Assembly (NCBI RefSeq): GCF_026151205.1
Contig: NC_087082.1
Location: 15,161,365 to 15,225,364 of the forward strand
DNA: 64,000 nt
From: Bolinopsis microptera
Taxonomy: Eukaryota > Ctenophora > Tentaculata > Lobata > Bolinopsidae
Direction: 5' to 3'
Shown here piece by piece: positions 24,311-34,156 of the stretch. How positions within the stretch are numbered: the first letter of the stretch is position 1; each line of letters begins with the position of its first letter. A model generated the notes under the pieces. It ran no database searches, had not been told where the DNA came from, and worked only from the letters and a program-made list of their open reading frames with translations. The translations under genes were made by a program, and so were the position numbers.

Positions 24311-25393
24311 ATGACGAGAGTCGTTTCTAAAAACCTCTTTAACTTCGCCCCTGCGGGTGAATTGGATGAAGAAGTTAAAGCTATGGAGGCTGAAATGGAA
24401 CAAATGATGGAAGCCTCCCCTGAAGCTAAGCAAGTCATGGATAGGATGAAAGAACTCGAGGCTAAAGACGACCAAGAATCTAATATGGAGTGGCTTGCTC
24501 TTTCCAGATCGTCAATGATGTCATTGGTAAAATCTCTGGATAACATGCCAGTTCTAAATTACGGAGGAGAGCAGACAACGACCACTTATTTGAAAGTTCC
24601 AACTTCTCATGACGGGGAATTTGATGTCCCAGTCGAGGTTTACACTCCGAAAGAGCTTGAAAATGATACAAAGAAGGCTGCTTACATATATGCCCACGGG
24701 GGAGGTGCAATAGCTTTCTCGGCTGCTGATATGAGGAAAGGAGTGCAATGCATTGCTGTTGATATGAACGTTGTGGCATTCAATGCTGACTACCGCCTTG
24801 CTCCCGAAACAAAATGCCCCAACAACATCAAGGATTTTTATGAGGTTATCAAGTATGTAAGTAAGAATGCTGAGAGCTTGGGAATCGATCCCACTAAGAT
24901 TGTTATTGCTGGGGACAGTGGTGGAGGTTACATATGTCTTGGTGCCATGGTATTGTTAGCTCAGAATGGAGAGGGTCATCTGGTAAAATTAGCTATTCCT
25001 GGTGTTCCCATGGTTGATGATTACTGCTTTTCTGACCCTTTGGTTATGACTGTAGAGGAAAGGAAGGTTCATTTGTTTATGCGGAAAATTTGGAAGCATC
25101 TTATTGCTTCAGATTTTGAGCAGCAAAAGACTGATCCCCACCTCTTCCCTGGCAAAGCAAGTGAAGACCTTCTGGAGAAATTCCCGCCAACCATCATCTT
25201 GGAAGCAGAATTTGATTTATATATCACAGAGGCAACAAGGCTTGCTAACAGGCTGCGAAGAGCGGGAAGATTGCTGGAATTTGTTGTTTTTCCGGGGGCC
25301 AATCATATGTCATTATTCATGCCTGGGAGTAAAGGAATGGAAGTCTATAAGGATACCATGAAAAAGATCGCTAAAGAATACGTTCACGTGTGA
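24311..25393 (+). CDS. Alpha/beta hydrolase, GDXG/HSL-like, copy 1
   Basis: A single-exon 360-residue protein. Residues 1-80 are a charged helical cap containing a Met/Glu-rich heptad-like stretch (EMEQMMEASPEAKQVMDRM). The catalytic domain shows the oxyanion-hole motif HGGG (129-132), the nucleophile elbow GDSGGG (Ser203), a candidate acid Asp282 (EAEFD) and His312 (GANHM), the triad order of the hormone-sensitive-lipase/GDXG family (alpha/beta hydrolase fold 3). Such enzymes hydrolyse short acyl esters; the substrate is unknown. There is no signal peptide or membrane helix, so it is probably cytosolic. The sequence TTTAG/GTTAAA directly before the ATG looks like a splice acceptor. An AATAAA lies at 25490, about 100 bp past the stop. 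It differs from copies 2-4 in having GDS rather than GES and in its 3' UTR. Confidence 0.93.
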   Translation: MTRVVSKNLFNFAPAGELDEEVKAMEAEMEQMMEASPEAKQVMDRMKELEAKDDQESNMEWLALSRSSMMSLVKSLDNMPVLNYGGEQTTTTYLKVPTSHDGEFDVPVEVYTPKELENDTKKAAYIYAHGGGAIAFSAADMRKGVQCIAVDMNVVAFNADYRLAPETKCPNNIKDFYEVIKYVSKNAESLGIDPTKIVIAGDSGGGYICLGAMVLLAQNGEGHLVKLAIPGVPMVDDYCFSDPLVMTVEERKVHLFMRKIWKHLIASDFEQQKTDPHLFPGKASEDLLEKFPPTIILEAEFDLYITEATRLANRLRRAGRLLEFVVFPGANHMSLFMPGSKGMEVYKDTMKKIAKEYVHV

Positions 25394-26547
25394 GAACTGT
25401 CGAGATGAGCTGACTAGTGACTTTATTGTTATAGACTCTGCAGGCTGTAGTTTTTTTAGCTGTATAAATGATAACACGTCTGTTTGTGTAATAAACTCAT
25501 ATCCATATTAATATCACTGTACTTGATTAATGATTATATCACAAAATCAATTCAATTAATTATTTGTAGTTCAATTAATTGTTTATAATTCAATAAATAG
25601 TTCCCACTGTCATGCAACAAATGAGTGAAAAATGAATAAATCTTAATAAAATCGTAGGTGGAAAATTGTCTGTCATCATCAACACCTTGAAGATACGATT
25701 AGTACTCAACAATAAAATAAGCCAGGAATAAATGTGTATACAAATGAGGTAGTTCGAGCGGTAAAACGCCAGTCGAGTGCCGGTCGGGGCATCAAAGTGT
25801 AGAAACACATCTCCAATTCACAAAAGGGGAGTAATCACCAAGGTGCGGGGGCCGGATGAGGGGGGGGGGTTTGGGGCTGGGCTGATAAAGTCGCTTTCTT
25901 TAAGGAATCTCCCAATTAAATGTTCCATCATCAGCAAAGTATCAGATATTAGCAACAAGATAAAATCCATTGTCGGATGTGAGGAGGTTGAGGACTCCTC
26001 AAACTACATTAAATACATTCCTTATGTAACGTCCTCAATAGATGTAACAGATTTGTGTACTTCACAGCTCTTAGAAATAGTACACCCTCTCGCTCTGAAC
26101 AGCATCCCATCTAGCGGCCAACATTTAAACTTTAACAAACAGCAGGACGGAGCCGCCAAGTGAACAGCACAGTTAACTTGTTTGTTATCGTTGCTTTACT
26201 CTTCATTGCTCGTGTTTGCACTTCATCGTATCATTTACACAGATTTTACAAGTTGTATTATTCGACAGGTAAAAATGGTTTACTTTTCGGACCTTATTTT
26301 TACGTGAACGGGAATTGTTTTGGGCGGGCACAATTATGAGTGTTATAATTTCTTTGAACATTCAATTACGTTTGTAGTATCCTCCAAAATAAAATACTTT
26401 AACGGAGTTTTTAAGGAGAACATCACGTGGGCCCTCCAGCGGACATACTTCATGGCATAACGTTGCATCACATTATTTTTGTGTTGAATTTAAACAGAAC
26501 AATTTAGAACAAAAAGGTATAACATCGAATTTCTTGAACATTCTATA
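25394..26547. other. Intergenic: 3' UTR, unassigned ORF, duplicated flank
   Basis: The first ~110 bp are the 3' UTR of hydrolase copy 1 with AATAAA at 25490. A 128-codon ORF (25777-26163, plus) has no recognisable domain and I do not call it a gene; part of it (near 25920-25960) resembles a non-coding stretch at 35.85 kb, which suggests repeat sequence. Around 25745-25800 a tRNA-like A-box/B-box arrangement hints at a SINE head. From 26458 to 26547 the sequence matches 33.64-33.73 kb, the left part of a segmental duplication. Confidence 0.45.
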
Positions 26548-26560
26548 TGTATTTTAGACA

Positions 26561-29059
26561 GCCCCACGAAAAACCTCACCGAACCTCCACGATGTGTGGG
26601 GTGGGTGGCTCGAACGGGAGGTGCATGGGTGTTTCTAACCTATGCAAAGGAAGGGACTAGCCATTTTTACAACAAGGAAAGGCTCTAATAGCCTCTACTA
26701 ACCTTAGAACCGCAGCATAACCGCTTTTCCCACAGGCAAATAACACCTTCCGCAGGAAACTAACACGCTCACAGGCCCCCACATGACGTGTAACCCCAGG
26801 ATTTGGTTTTGGATCGGACACTGAAAACAACGATAGAGGAGCGGTTTACACGCTCACAGGCTACCATGTCTCGTGTAACCCCAGGATTTGACACGTTCAC
26901 AGGCTACCATGTCTCGTGTAACCCCAGGATTTAGCACGCTCACAGACTACCACGTCTCGTGTAACCCTAGGACTCACTTAATAGATTCTAACACGCTCAC
27001 AGGCTTCCACGTCTCGTGTACCCTAGGATTTGGTTTTGGATCGGACACTCAAAACAACGATAGAGGAGCGGTCTACACGCTCACAGGCTACCATGTCTCG
27101 TGTAACCCCAGGATTTAGCACGCTCACAGGCTACCACGTCTCGTGTAACCCTAGGACTCACTTAATAGACTCTAACACGCCCACAGGTTTCCACGTCTCG
27201 TGTACCCTAGGATTTGGTTTTGGATCGGACACTCAAAACAACGATAGAGGAGCGGTCTACACGCTCACAGACTACCACGATTCGTGTAACCAAAGGATTT
27301 AACACGCTCACAGGCTACCAAGTCTCGTCTAACCTTAGGATTTAACAAGCTCACAGGCTTCCACGTCTCGTGTACCCTAGGATTTGGTTTTGGATCGGAC
27401 ACTCAAAACAACGATAGAGGAGCGGTCTACACGCTCACAGGCTACCATGTCTCGTGTAACCCCAGGATTTAGCACGCTCACAGGCTACCACGTCTCGTGT
27501 AACCCTAGGACTCACTTAATAGACTCTAACACGCCCACAGGTTTCCACGTCTCGTGTACCCTAGGATTTGGTTTTGGATCGGACACTCAAAACAACGATA
27601 GAGGAGCGGACTACACGCTCACAGGCTACCATGTCTCGTGTAACCCCAGGATTTTACACGTTCACAGGCTACCACGTCTCGTGTAACCCTAGGATTTGGT
27701 TTTGGATCAGACACTGAAAACAACGATAGAGGAGCGGTCTACACGCTCACAGGCTACCATGTCTCGTGTAACCCCAGGATTGTACACGTTCACAGGCTAC
27801 CACGCCTCGTGTACCCTAGGATTTGGTTTTGGATCGGACACTCAAAACAACGATAGAGGAGCGGTCTACACGCTCACAGACTACCACGATTCGTGTAACC
27901 CAAGGATTTAACACGCTCACAGGCTACCAAGTCTCGTGTAACCTTAGGATTTAACAAGCTCACAGGCTACCACGTCTTGTGTACCCTAGGATTTGGTTTT
28001 GGATCGGACACTCAAAACAACGATAGAGGAGCGGACTACACGCTCACAGGCTACCATGTCTCGTGTAACCCCAGGATTTTACACGTTCAAAGTCTACCAA
28101 GTCTCGTGTAACCCTAGGATTTGGTTTTGGATCGGACACTCAAAACAACGATAGAGGAGCGGTCTACACGCTCACAGGCTACCATGTCTCGTGTAACCCT
28201 AGGATTTAACACGCTCACAGGCTACGACGTCTCGTGTAGCCCTAGGACCCTTACACTTAACAGACTCTAACACGCTCACAGGCTTCCACGTCTCGTGTAA
28301 CCCTAGGATTTAACACGCTCACAGGATACGACGTCTCGTGTAACCCTAGGACCCTAACACTTAACAAACTCTAACACGCTCACAGGCTTCCACGTCTCGT
28401 GTACCCTAGGATTTGGTTTTATATCGGACACAAAAAACAACGATAGAGGAGCGGACTACACGCTCACAGGCTACCATGTCTCGTGTAACCCCAGGAGTTT
28501 ACACGTTCAAAGGCTACCACGTCTCGTGTACCCTAGGATTTGGTTTTGGATCGGACACTCAAAACAACGATAGAGGAGCGGTCTACACGCTCACAGGCTA
28601 CCATGTCTCGTGTAACCCTAGGATTTAATACACTCACAGGCTACGACGTCTCGTGTAGCCCTAGGACTCTTACACTTAACAGACTCTAACACGCTCACAG
28701 GCTTCCACGTCTCGTGTACCCTAGGATTTGGTTTTTGGATCGGACACTCAAAACAACGACAGAGGAGTGGTCTACAGTGACGTTACAGGAACATTGCATA
28801 CTCCTACGAGTTGCATGTAGCAGGCCATGACCGTCCCTGGAAGTCCCTGTCTCCTCACCGTAAGGGGTTGCACCAGGGGCGGTGGTAACAGAACTTCAAG
28901 ACTCTCGGAGTCTGTTGTCGATATCTATGTATAATATTATTATGGTATATAACTTGGGAGTCTCTCTCTCTAGCAGCAGGAGTTGGAGAATGGGGACGCG
29001 TTGTGAAAGCCACCGCAAGGAAGGCTTACAGTCGACGCCGACCAATCAAAAGAAGAAGA
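26561..29059 (+). mobile_element. Composite VNTR retroelement (SVA-like organisation)
   Basis: A 2.5-kb insert flanked by the 14-bp direct repeat ATGTATTTTAGACA (26547-26560 and 29059-29072). The paralogous intergenic region at 33.64-34.15 kb carries the same flanks joined through a single copy (33729-33742), so it acts as an empty site. The order is a unique 5' part (26561-26790), a large VNTR (about 26795-28775), then a 3' part resembling a LINE 3' end (about 28775-29059). That 3' part finishes in an A/G-rich tail, AAAAGAAGAAGA. Long target duplications and a simple 3' tail are the marks of target-primed reverse transcription. No protein is encoded, so it would have been mobilised by a LINE in trans. 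Confidence 0.75.
26795..28775. repeat. Minisatellite with higher-order units
   Basis: The basic unit is about 40-45 bp, containing CGCTCACAGGCTACCA then CGTCTCGTGTAACCC. Every few units a longer segment intervenes (GGTTTTGGATCGGACACTC, then AACAACGATAGAGGAGCGG). Together they form higher-order blocks of roughly 140-300 bp, some nearly identical, such as 27030-27240 and 27384-27590. The core CACGTCTCGTG is a short imperfect palindrome. The ORFs that run through it follow from the repeat structure and are not genes. Confidence 0.9.
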
Positions 29060-29072
29060 TGTATTTTAGACA

Positions 29073-29352
29073 TGTACACGCATGGAAGTCTTTACATTAA
29101 AATGTATTTTATAGTTGAACTGCCCCCCCCCCCCTCCTGGGGCCGCCGTATTGAGCCCAATTGACGCTCAACAATGTTTTGTTAAAATATTACATTCCAA
29201 CACAGCTGACATTCCTGAACCCTTGATGGTAGAACTAGATAGATAGATCGTAGGTGGTACTTTTCGATAACCTTTTCATTTCATCTATCTACCTATGATA
29301 TCTCCTTTTTAGTTCTGTACAAAAAACTTTAATCTTGTTTTAACTTTTTATT
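29073..29352. repeat. Segmental duplication module B (matches 33.74-34.04 kb)
   Basis: About 280 bp, including a poly-C run followed by TCCTGGGGCCGCCGTATTGA and a GATAGATAGATCGTAGGTGG stretch, is near-identical to 33743-34044. It is part of the duplicated intergenic region that precedes hydrolase genes. Here it is separated from its flanks by the VNTR element on the left and the ORF1-only element on the right. Confidence 0.8.
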
Positions 29353-30752
29353 TAAAATGTGTGTAGTCAGTGTAGCTTACGTTGCAATTATCGAGCTCTC
29401 TTATCTTTTGTAAATTGCGATAAGTTCAGTTTGCTGCTACCGTGTAGTTAGCCTTTGCGTGTGTACTTGTACATTCCTATAAAAGTACATTATGGAGGAT
29501 GATCGTAAGGTGACCCAATCTCTGGACCAAATTCAAGGATTCGAGTATGATGAACAGACAAAATTGAAGGACAGTGTTACTAAGTGGTTCAATACGCTGG
29601 GAAAAGAACTGAAAATCGACGACAGAGATATTTGTGGAGATATGGACAGAGAAATATTTATGGCTCCAACTGTCTATAAAAAGCATCTGGCACTTCGGCT
29701 TGTGGAAGCAATAGACCTCGTTCAACGGCATGAATGCCAGATGGCTAAAATGGAGGAGATCATATATTTCTTGAAGACGGAAGCGTTAGAAGACAAGGAT
29801 AAGTTGATCAGGCTGCAGGGCCAGCTGCTTGTGCAGAAGGACAAAGAACTAGAGTTGTTTAAGACGTTGGTTAAGAAGACAGTGCAAACAACGGTGGAGT
29901 CAGGGATTAAGAGCTATAGTGCAGCTGTACAACAGAACAGTGCAAGTGGTACGGTCTGCAACAGTAACATCCTGAAGAAGGTGATGAAGAGTGTGGCTGC
30001 AGAGGAGGACAGGAGCAAGAACCTGATTGTGTTTGAACAGCTTCCAGCGCTAGTAACCGCAGTTCTGGAGGAGATGGGGGAGAAACCTCACTTCGAAGCG
30101 ACTAGAGTCGGCAGGAAGAGGCCAGGTAGTACGACTATCCGACCAGTAAAGATCACTGTCCCAAGCTCTACAGCGGTTCAACAGATTCTGACGAAAACAG
30201 GAAGACTGAGGCTAGTTGAGACCCACAAAAATGTATGGATCTGTCCAGATAGATCTAGCGAAGATCGAGCAACGAGGAAACATCTGGTTACCGACCTGAA
30301 GAAGAAGAGGGTTGAACAAACTCACCTCGACCACTATATCCGGTACGGGAAAGTCTGTAGCCGTGACAAGAAACCACCGTGAAGCAATTCATGTCTCTCG
30401 GACACTGATCAGTATTTGAATGAGTATTGCGTATCTTAATAGTTTTCGGACGTTATCTGTATTTGAGAGACAATTTTATAATTTATATACGAGCTATTTC
30501 TTGATTGTTTCACACTTCATATTTCATAATTTGTTTCACACTTCATATTTCATAATTTTATTACTAGGTGGAGGTGACGTTATTGAGACTTTGGGCGGCC
30601 ATAAACCTCGTGTTTTAAAAGTTGTCCTCTGTACTTGTTTCACTGACCCACGCTTTATAGCATTTATACATTTCGGCCCATTTTATATGTTTGTTCGATT
30701 TGCTGTACATTTGTATATTTGCTATTTTGTAAAAGTTTCAAATCAAATCATT
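29353..30752 (+). mobile_element. ORF1-only LINE-like element
   Basis: A 1.4-kb insert defined by comparison with the duplicate region at 34.04 kb, where CTTTTTATT and GGATGCTCTAAG are joined directly. Only ATT is duplicated at the borders (29350-29352 and 30750-30752). It has a 5' leader of about 140 bp, one ORF (29492-30382) and a 370-bp 3' region with a 26-bp tandem of TTTCACACTTCATATTTCAT. No reverse transcriptase is present, so it is either internally deleted or a trans-mobilised non-autonomous element. Confidence 0.7.
29492..30382 (+). CDS. LINE ORF1-like coiled-coil RNA-binding protein
   Basis: A 296-residue single ORF. The middle (about residues 75-135) is a charged coiled coil (KMEEIIYFLKTEALEDKDK). 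The C-terminal half resembles the RRM-plus-C-terminal-domain arrangement of LINE ORF1 proteins: a strand RSKNLIVFEQL, a variable helix, ATRVGRKRPG, then RPVKITVPSS and WICPDRSSEDR...RKHLVTDLKKK. Such proteins trimerise through the coiled coil and bind element RNA. The frame is intact, which suggests recent insertion or selection. The start is the first ATG after a leader with no upstream ATG in frame. Host function is not indicated. Confidence 0.75.
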   Translation: MEDDRKVTQSLDQIQGFEYDEQTKLKDSVTKWFNTLGKELKIDDRDICGDMDREIFMAPTVYKKHLALRLVEAIDLVQRHECQMAKMEEIIYFLKTEALEDKDKLIRLQGQLLVQKDKELELFKTLVKKTVQTTVESGIKSYSAAVQQNSASGTVCNSNILKKVMKSVAAEEDRSKNLIVFEQLPALVTAVLEEMGEKPHFEATRVGRKRPGSTTIRPVKITVPSSTAVQQILTKTGRLRLVETHKNVWICPDRSSEDRATRKHLVTDLKKKRVEQTHLDHYIRYGKVCSRDKKPP

Positions 30753-30858
30753 GGATGCTCTAAGATTTCTGCCTAGTATTGTGCTCTATTCGGCCTCGTT
30801 TGCTGCATCTCCACTGAAGGACAGTTTATAACTTTTGGACGGTTTTGCTAAGAATAAC
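30753..30858 (+). promoter_or_regulatory. Duplicated upstream module C of the hydrolase genes
   Basis: The sequence from GGATGCTCTAAG to TAAGAATAAC matches 34045-34142 closely. In copy 3 this module abuts the hydrolase start within 20 bp, so it is probably promoter or 5' leader. Here it stands 1.5 kb from the copy 2 start codon, separated by unrelated sequence. The promoter role is inferred from position and conservation only. Confidence 0.4.
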
Positions 30859-32397
30859 GATGAGAAAGTCAAGAACAAGGAAACATTTCAAACAATCATT
30901 GAGCTACTAATTGAGCTAATCGAGGAGAAAGATAAGGAACTAACTATAACTGTAAAATCTATTTTTCCCAGCCAAAATCGTGGACAGACTACTCTTTAAA
31001 ACGGTTGAATAATTGGAATGTAAGAGCACAAAAATGCAGATCGATTAAGTTTACTTCGACAAGACGTTCTGATCACGTCAACCAAGTTTTGCTGAAGCAT
31101 AATAAATCTATATCTTTTAATAACTCATCTGTATCAGTGTTTGCATGATTGTTTCCTGCCTGTTATGCGTGTATGCACGTTTTATTTTCCGATTGAACAC
31201 AGTATTGTATTTATATATAATGTTTGACTGTTGCCGTTTGGCAACTTGAACTTTGTTATATTTATTAACGTTTGAGAATTCGTGTTTATTAAGGGTTGTT
31301 GCATATATAAAAGGCCCCGTCAATTATAGTGACAGTACACAACGAACACTTGCCGGAGCTGCTAGACACTATGCACAATCAGCATTTCAGATAACAGGTG
31401 CTGAACAGAGACCCTAGTCAAATACCACCAATGGAAAGATCTCAACCTTCAGCATCATTGCTGACTAGCTCACCAAGAGATGAACCTATGGCACAACCAG
31501 CCAGCACCCAAGCACTTGCACCAGTTGCACCTGCAACTAGTATACAAACACGATATGGTAGAACAGTAAAACCTGTGAATAGACTAATAGACAATTTATA
31601 ATGTATGTATGACAAATTATATATATATTTAGACATTTTTTAAATTATGACATCACAGATGATAACATTCATATTTTGATGCGTTATTTATTGGGGATGT
31701 TTTATATTTGCTTTAATTTATTACTGATGAGGAATGATTTTTAACAATTTAGCAATTGTAACGTGTTTCACAGATTTATAAAATTTTAGTACTTGAGATG
31801 TAACAGAGTTAAATTTTAACATTTTTATGCAAATCTGATTTATAAACTTTTTACTAATTTTTTCTTATTTGTTCGCGGGGGAGTGATATCAGGGGCCTTT
31901 TATATATTATATTTTAGTATTATACATTTACCTTATAATTAACCATCACTCCCATCTAGGAAGTAAGTTATGTATTTGTGTATGTAATTGTGATCGTATC
32001 AGCGCCTTTCATTCTATTAACTCCCTGCCCTTTGAAGTTTTGACTTGGCGAGTTATAGAGTACTTGTTTGTCATCTGTATCGCCAAATACCTGTTGTTTA
32101 ACATAATTCAGTTGTGGGGTGTCTGTGTTCCATCAATTAATGATTCCAACCCATTTAGAGCCGCTACGATAGGAGTCTTTGCTGTACAGGTTTCTGCAAT
32201 CAGGATTCCTCCAGCGTCTCTTGCTCCATACGCTGTGAGAAGGTTTATCATAAGCATACATATTCAATGAGTTATTAATTTCATATTTAGCTTCGGATTG
32301 TTGACTAAACAATGTTGAGCTATTCGTTTTTAAAATACCTTCTGGATTCAGTGTTATGGTACAATAGGGACTTTCTCTCTGCTTTTTTAATCAGCAA
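30859..32397. other. Inserted block with LTR-retroelement remnant
   Basis: This block lies between the copy 2 upstream module and its coding region and is absent at copy 3. A short plus-strand ORF (31398-31601) ends in TRYGRTVKPVNRLI, like the C-terminal tail of Gypsy pol proteins. It is followed about 280 bp later by a purine run GCGGGGGAG and TGATATC, which may be a polypurine tract and LTR start (near 31876-31885). A TATATAAAAGG box is at about 31306. No complete LTR pair was identified. Confidence 0.4.
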
Positions 32398-32412
32398 CAC
32401 GTTCAGGTTAAA

Positions 32413-33492
32413 ATGTCGAGAGTTGTTTCCAAAAACCTCTTTAACTTCCCGCTAACGGGAGAAATGAAAGAAGAAGTGAAAGATATGGAGGCTCAAATGG
32501 AACAAATGATGGAAGCCTCCCCTGAAGCTAAGCAAGTCATGGATAGGATGAAAGAACTCGAGACTAAAGACGACCAAGAATCTAATACGGAGTGGCTTGC
32601 TCTTTTAAGATCATCAATGATGTCTATGGTAAAAGATCTGGATAACATGCCAGTTCTAAATTACGGAGGTGAACAAACAACGACCACTTTTTTGAAAGTT
32701 CCAACTTCTCACGACGGAGAATTTGATGTCCCAGTCGAGGTCTACACTCCAAAAGAGCTTGAAAATGATACAAAGAAGGCTGCTTACATATATGCCCACG
32801 GGGGAGGTGCAATAGCTTTCTCGGCTGCTGATAATAGGAAAGGAGTGCAATGCATTGCTGTCGATATGAACGTTGTGGCATTCAATGTTGATTACCGCCT
32901 TGCTCCTGAAACAAAATGCCCCAACAACATCAAGGATTTTTATGAGGTTATCAAGTATGTTAGTAAGAATGCTGAAAACTTGGGAATCGATCCCACTAAG
33001 ATTTTTATCGCTGGGGAAAGTGGCGGAGGGTACATATGTCTTGGTGCCATGGTACTGTTAGCTCAGAATGGAAAGGGTCATCTGGTAAAATTGGCTATTC
33101 CTTGTGTTCCCATGGTTGACGACTACTGCTTTTCTGACCCTCTAGCAATGACTGTAGAGGAAAGGGAGGTTCATTTGTCAATGCGGAAGATTTGGAAGCA
33201 TCTTATTGCTTCAGATTTTGAGCAGCAAAAGACTGATCCCCACCTCTTCCCTGGCAAGGCAAGCGAGGAGCTTCTAGAGAAATTCCCGCCAACCATCATC
33301 TTGGAAGCAGAATTTGATCATTATATCACAGAGGCAACAAGGCTTGCTAGTAGACTGCGACGAGCAGGAAGATTGCTGGAATTTGTTGTTTTTCCGGGGG
33401 CCAATCATATGTCATCCTACATGCCTGGTACTCAAGGAAATACAGTATTTGTGGACACCATGAAGACAATTGTTAAGGAATATGTTCACTAG
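32413..33492 (+). CDS. Alpha/beta hydrolase, GDXG/HSL-like, copy 2
   Basis: An intronless 359-residue paralogue of the gene at 24311, with the same landmarks: HGGG (129-132), GESGGG with Ser203, Asp282 and His312. It has Glu where copy 1 has Asp before the nucleophile. Residues 50-83 follow copy 1 (KDDQESN, RSSMMS, LDNMPVLNYGG), whereas the C-terminal half and 3' UTR follow copy 3 (IPCVPM, LASRLRR, SYMPGTQGNT), so the gene is a mosaic. It lacks the final Val of copy 1. The motif TTCAG/GTTAAA precedes the ATG. All catalytic residues are intact, so it is likely functional. Confidence 0.93.
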   Translation: MSRVVSKNLFNFPLTGEMKEEVKDMEAQMEQMMEASPEAKQVMDRMKELETKDDQESNTEWLALLRSSMMSMVKDLDNMPVLNYGGEQTTTTFLKVPTSHDGEFDVPVEVYTPKELENDTKKAAYIYAHGGGAIAFSAADNRKGVQCIAVDMNVVAFNVDYRLAPETKCPNNIKDFYEVIKYVSKNAENLGIDPTKIFIAGESGGGYICLGAMVLLAQNGKGHLVKLAIPCVPMVDDYCFSDPLAMTVEEREVHLSMRKIWKHLIASDFEQQKTDPHLFPGKASEELLEKFPPTIILEAEFDHYITEATRLASRLRRAGRLLEFVVFPGANHMSSYMPGTQGNTVFVDTMKTIVKEYVH

Positions 33493-33639
33493 AGTCTAGT
33501 TAGAACTGTTTGGTAGACTTGAGCATTTGTAACTATGCAGGCTGTATCCTTTAGAAATTTGTAGCTTTGTAAATTGTAAACATGTTATAATATTGCATCA
33601 GTATTATTTGATTATATTATATAAGTATATAATATGTAT

Positions 33640-34142
33640 AAACGTTGCATCACATTATTTTTGCGTTGAATTTAAACAAATCAATTTAGAACAAAAAGGT
33701 ATAACATCGAGTTTCTTGACAATTCTAGATGTATTTTAGTCATGTACACGCATGGAGGTCTTTACATTAAAATTTATTTCATAGTTGAACTGCCCCCCCC
33801 CCCCTCCTGGGGCCGCCGTATTGAGCGCAATTGACGCAGGACGCTCAACAATGTGTTGTTAAAATATTAAGATATTACATTCCAACACAGCTGACATTCC
33901 TGAACCCTTGATGGTAGAACTAGATAGATAGATCGTAGGTGGTAGGTACTTTTCAATAACCTTTTCGTTTCATCTATCTACCTATGATATCTCCTTTTTA
34001 GTTCTGTACAAAAAACTTTAATCTTGTTTAAACTTTTTATTGGATGCTCTAAGATTTCTGTATTGTGCTCTATTCGGCCTCGTTTTCTGCATCTCCACTG
34101 AAGGACGGTTTATATCTTTTGGACGGTTTTGCTAAGAATAAC
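33640..34142. repeat. Duplicated intergenic region, uninterrupted copy
   Basis: This region matches, in order, 26458-26560, 29060-29352 and 30753-30858. It represents the arrangement without the VNTR element and without the ORF1-only element. It leads directly into hydrolase copy 3, so the unit duplicated was intergenic sequence plus gene. Confidence 0.85.
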
Positions 34143-34156
34143 ACGTTCAGGTTAAA

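Noticed and set aside
25777-26163. 128-codon plus-strand ORF as a gene
   Set aside because: No recognisable domain, poor start context, and part of it resembles a non-coding repeat near 35.85 kb.
26888-28628. Several 70-100 codon ORFs with repeated peptides
   Set aside because: They are translations of the minisatellite units and have no start context or domain.
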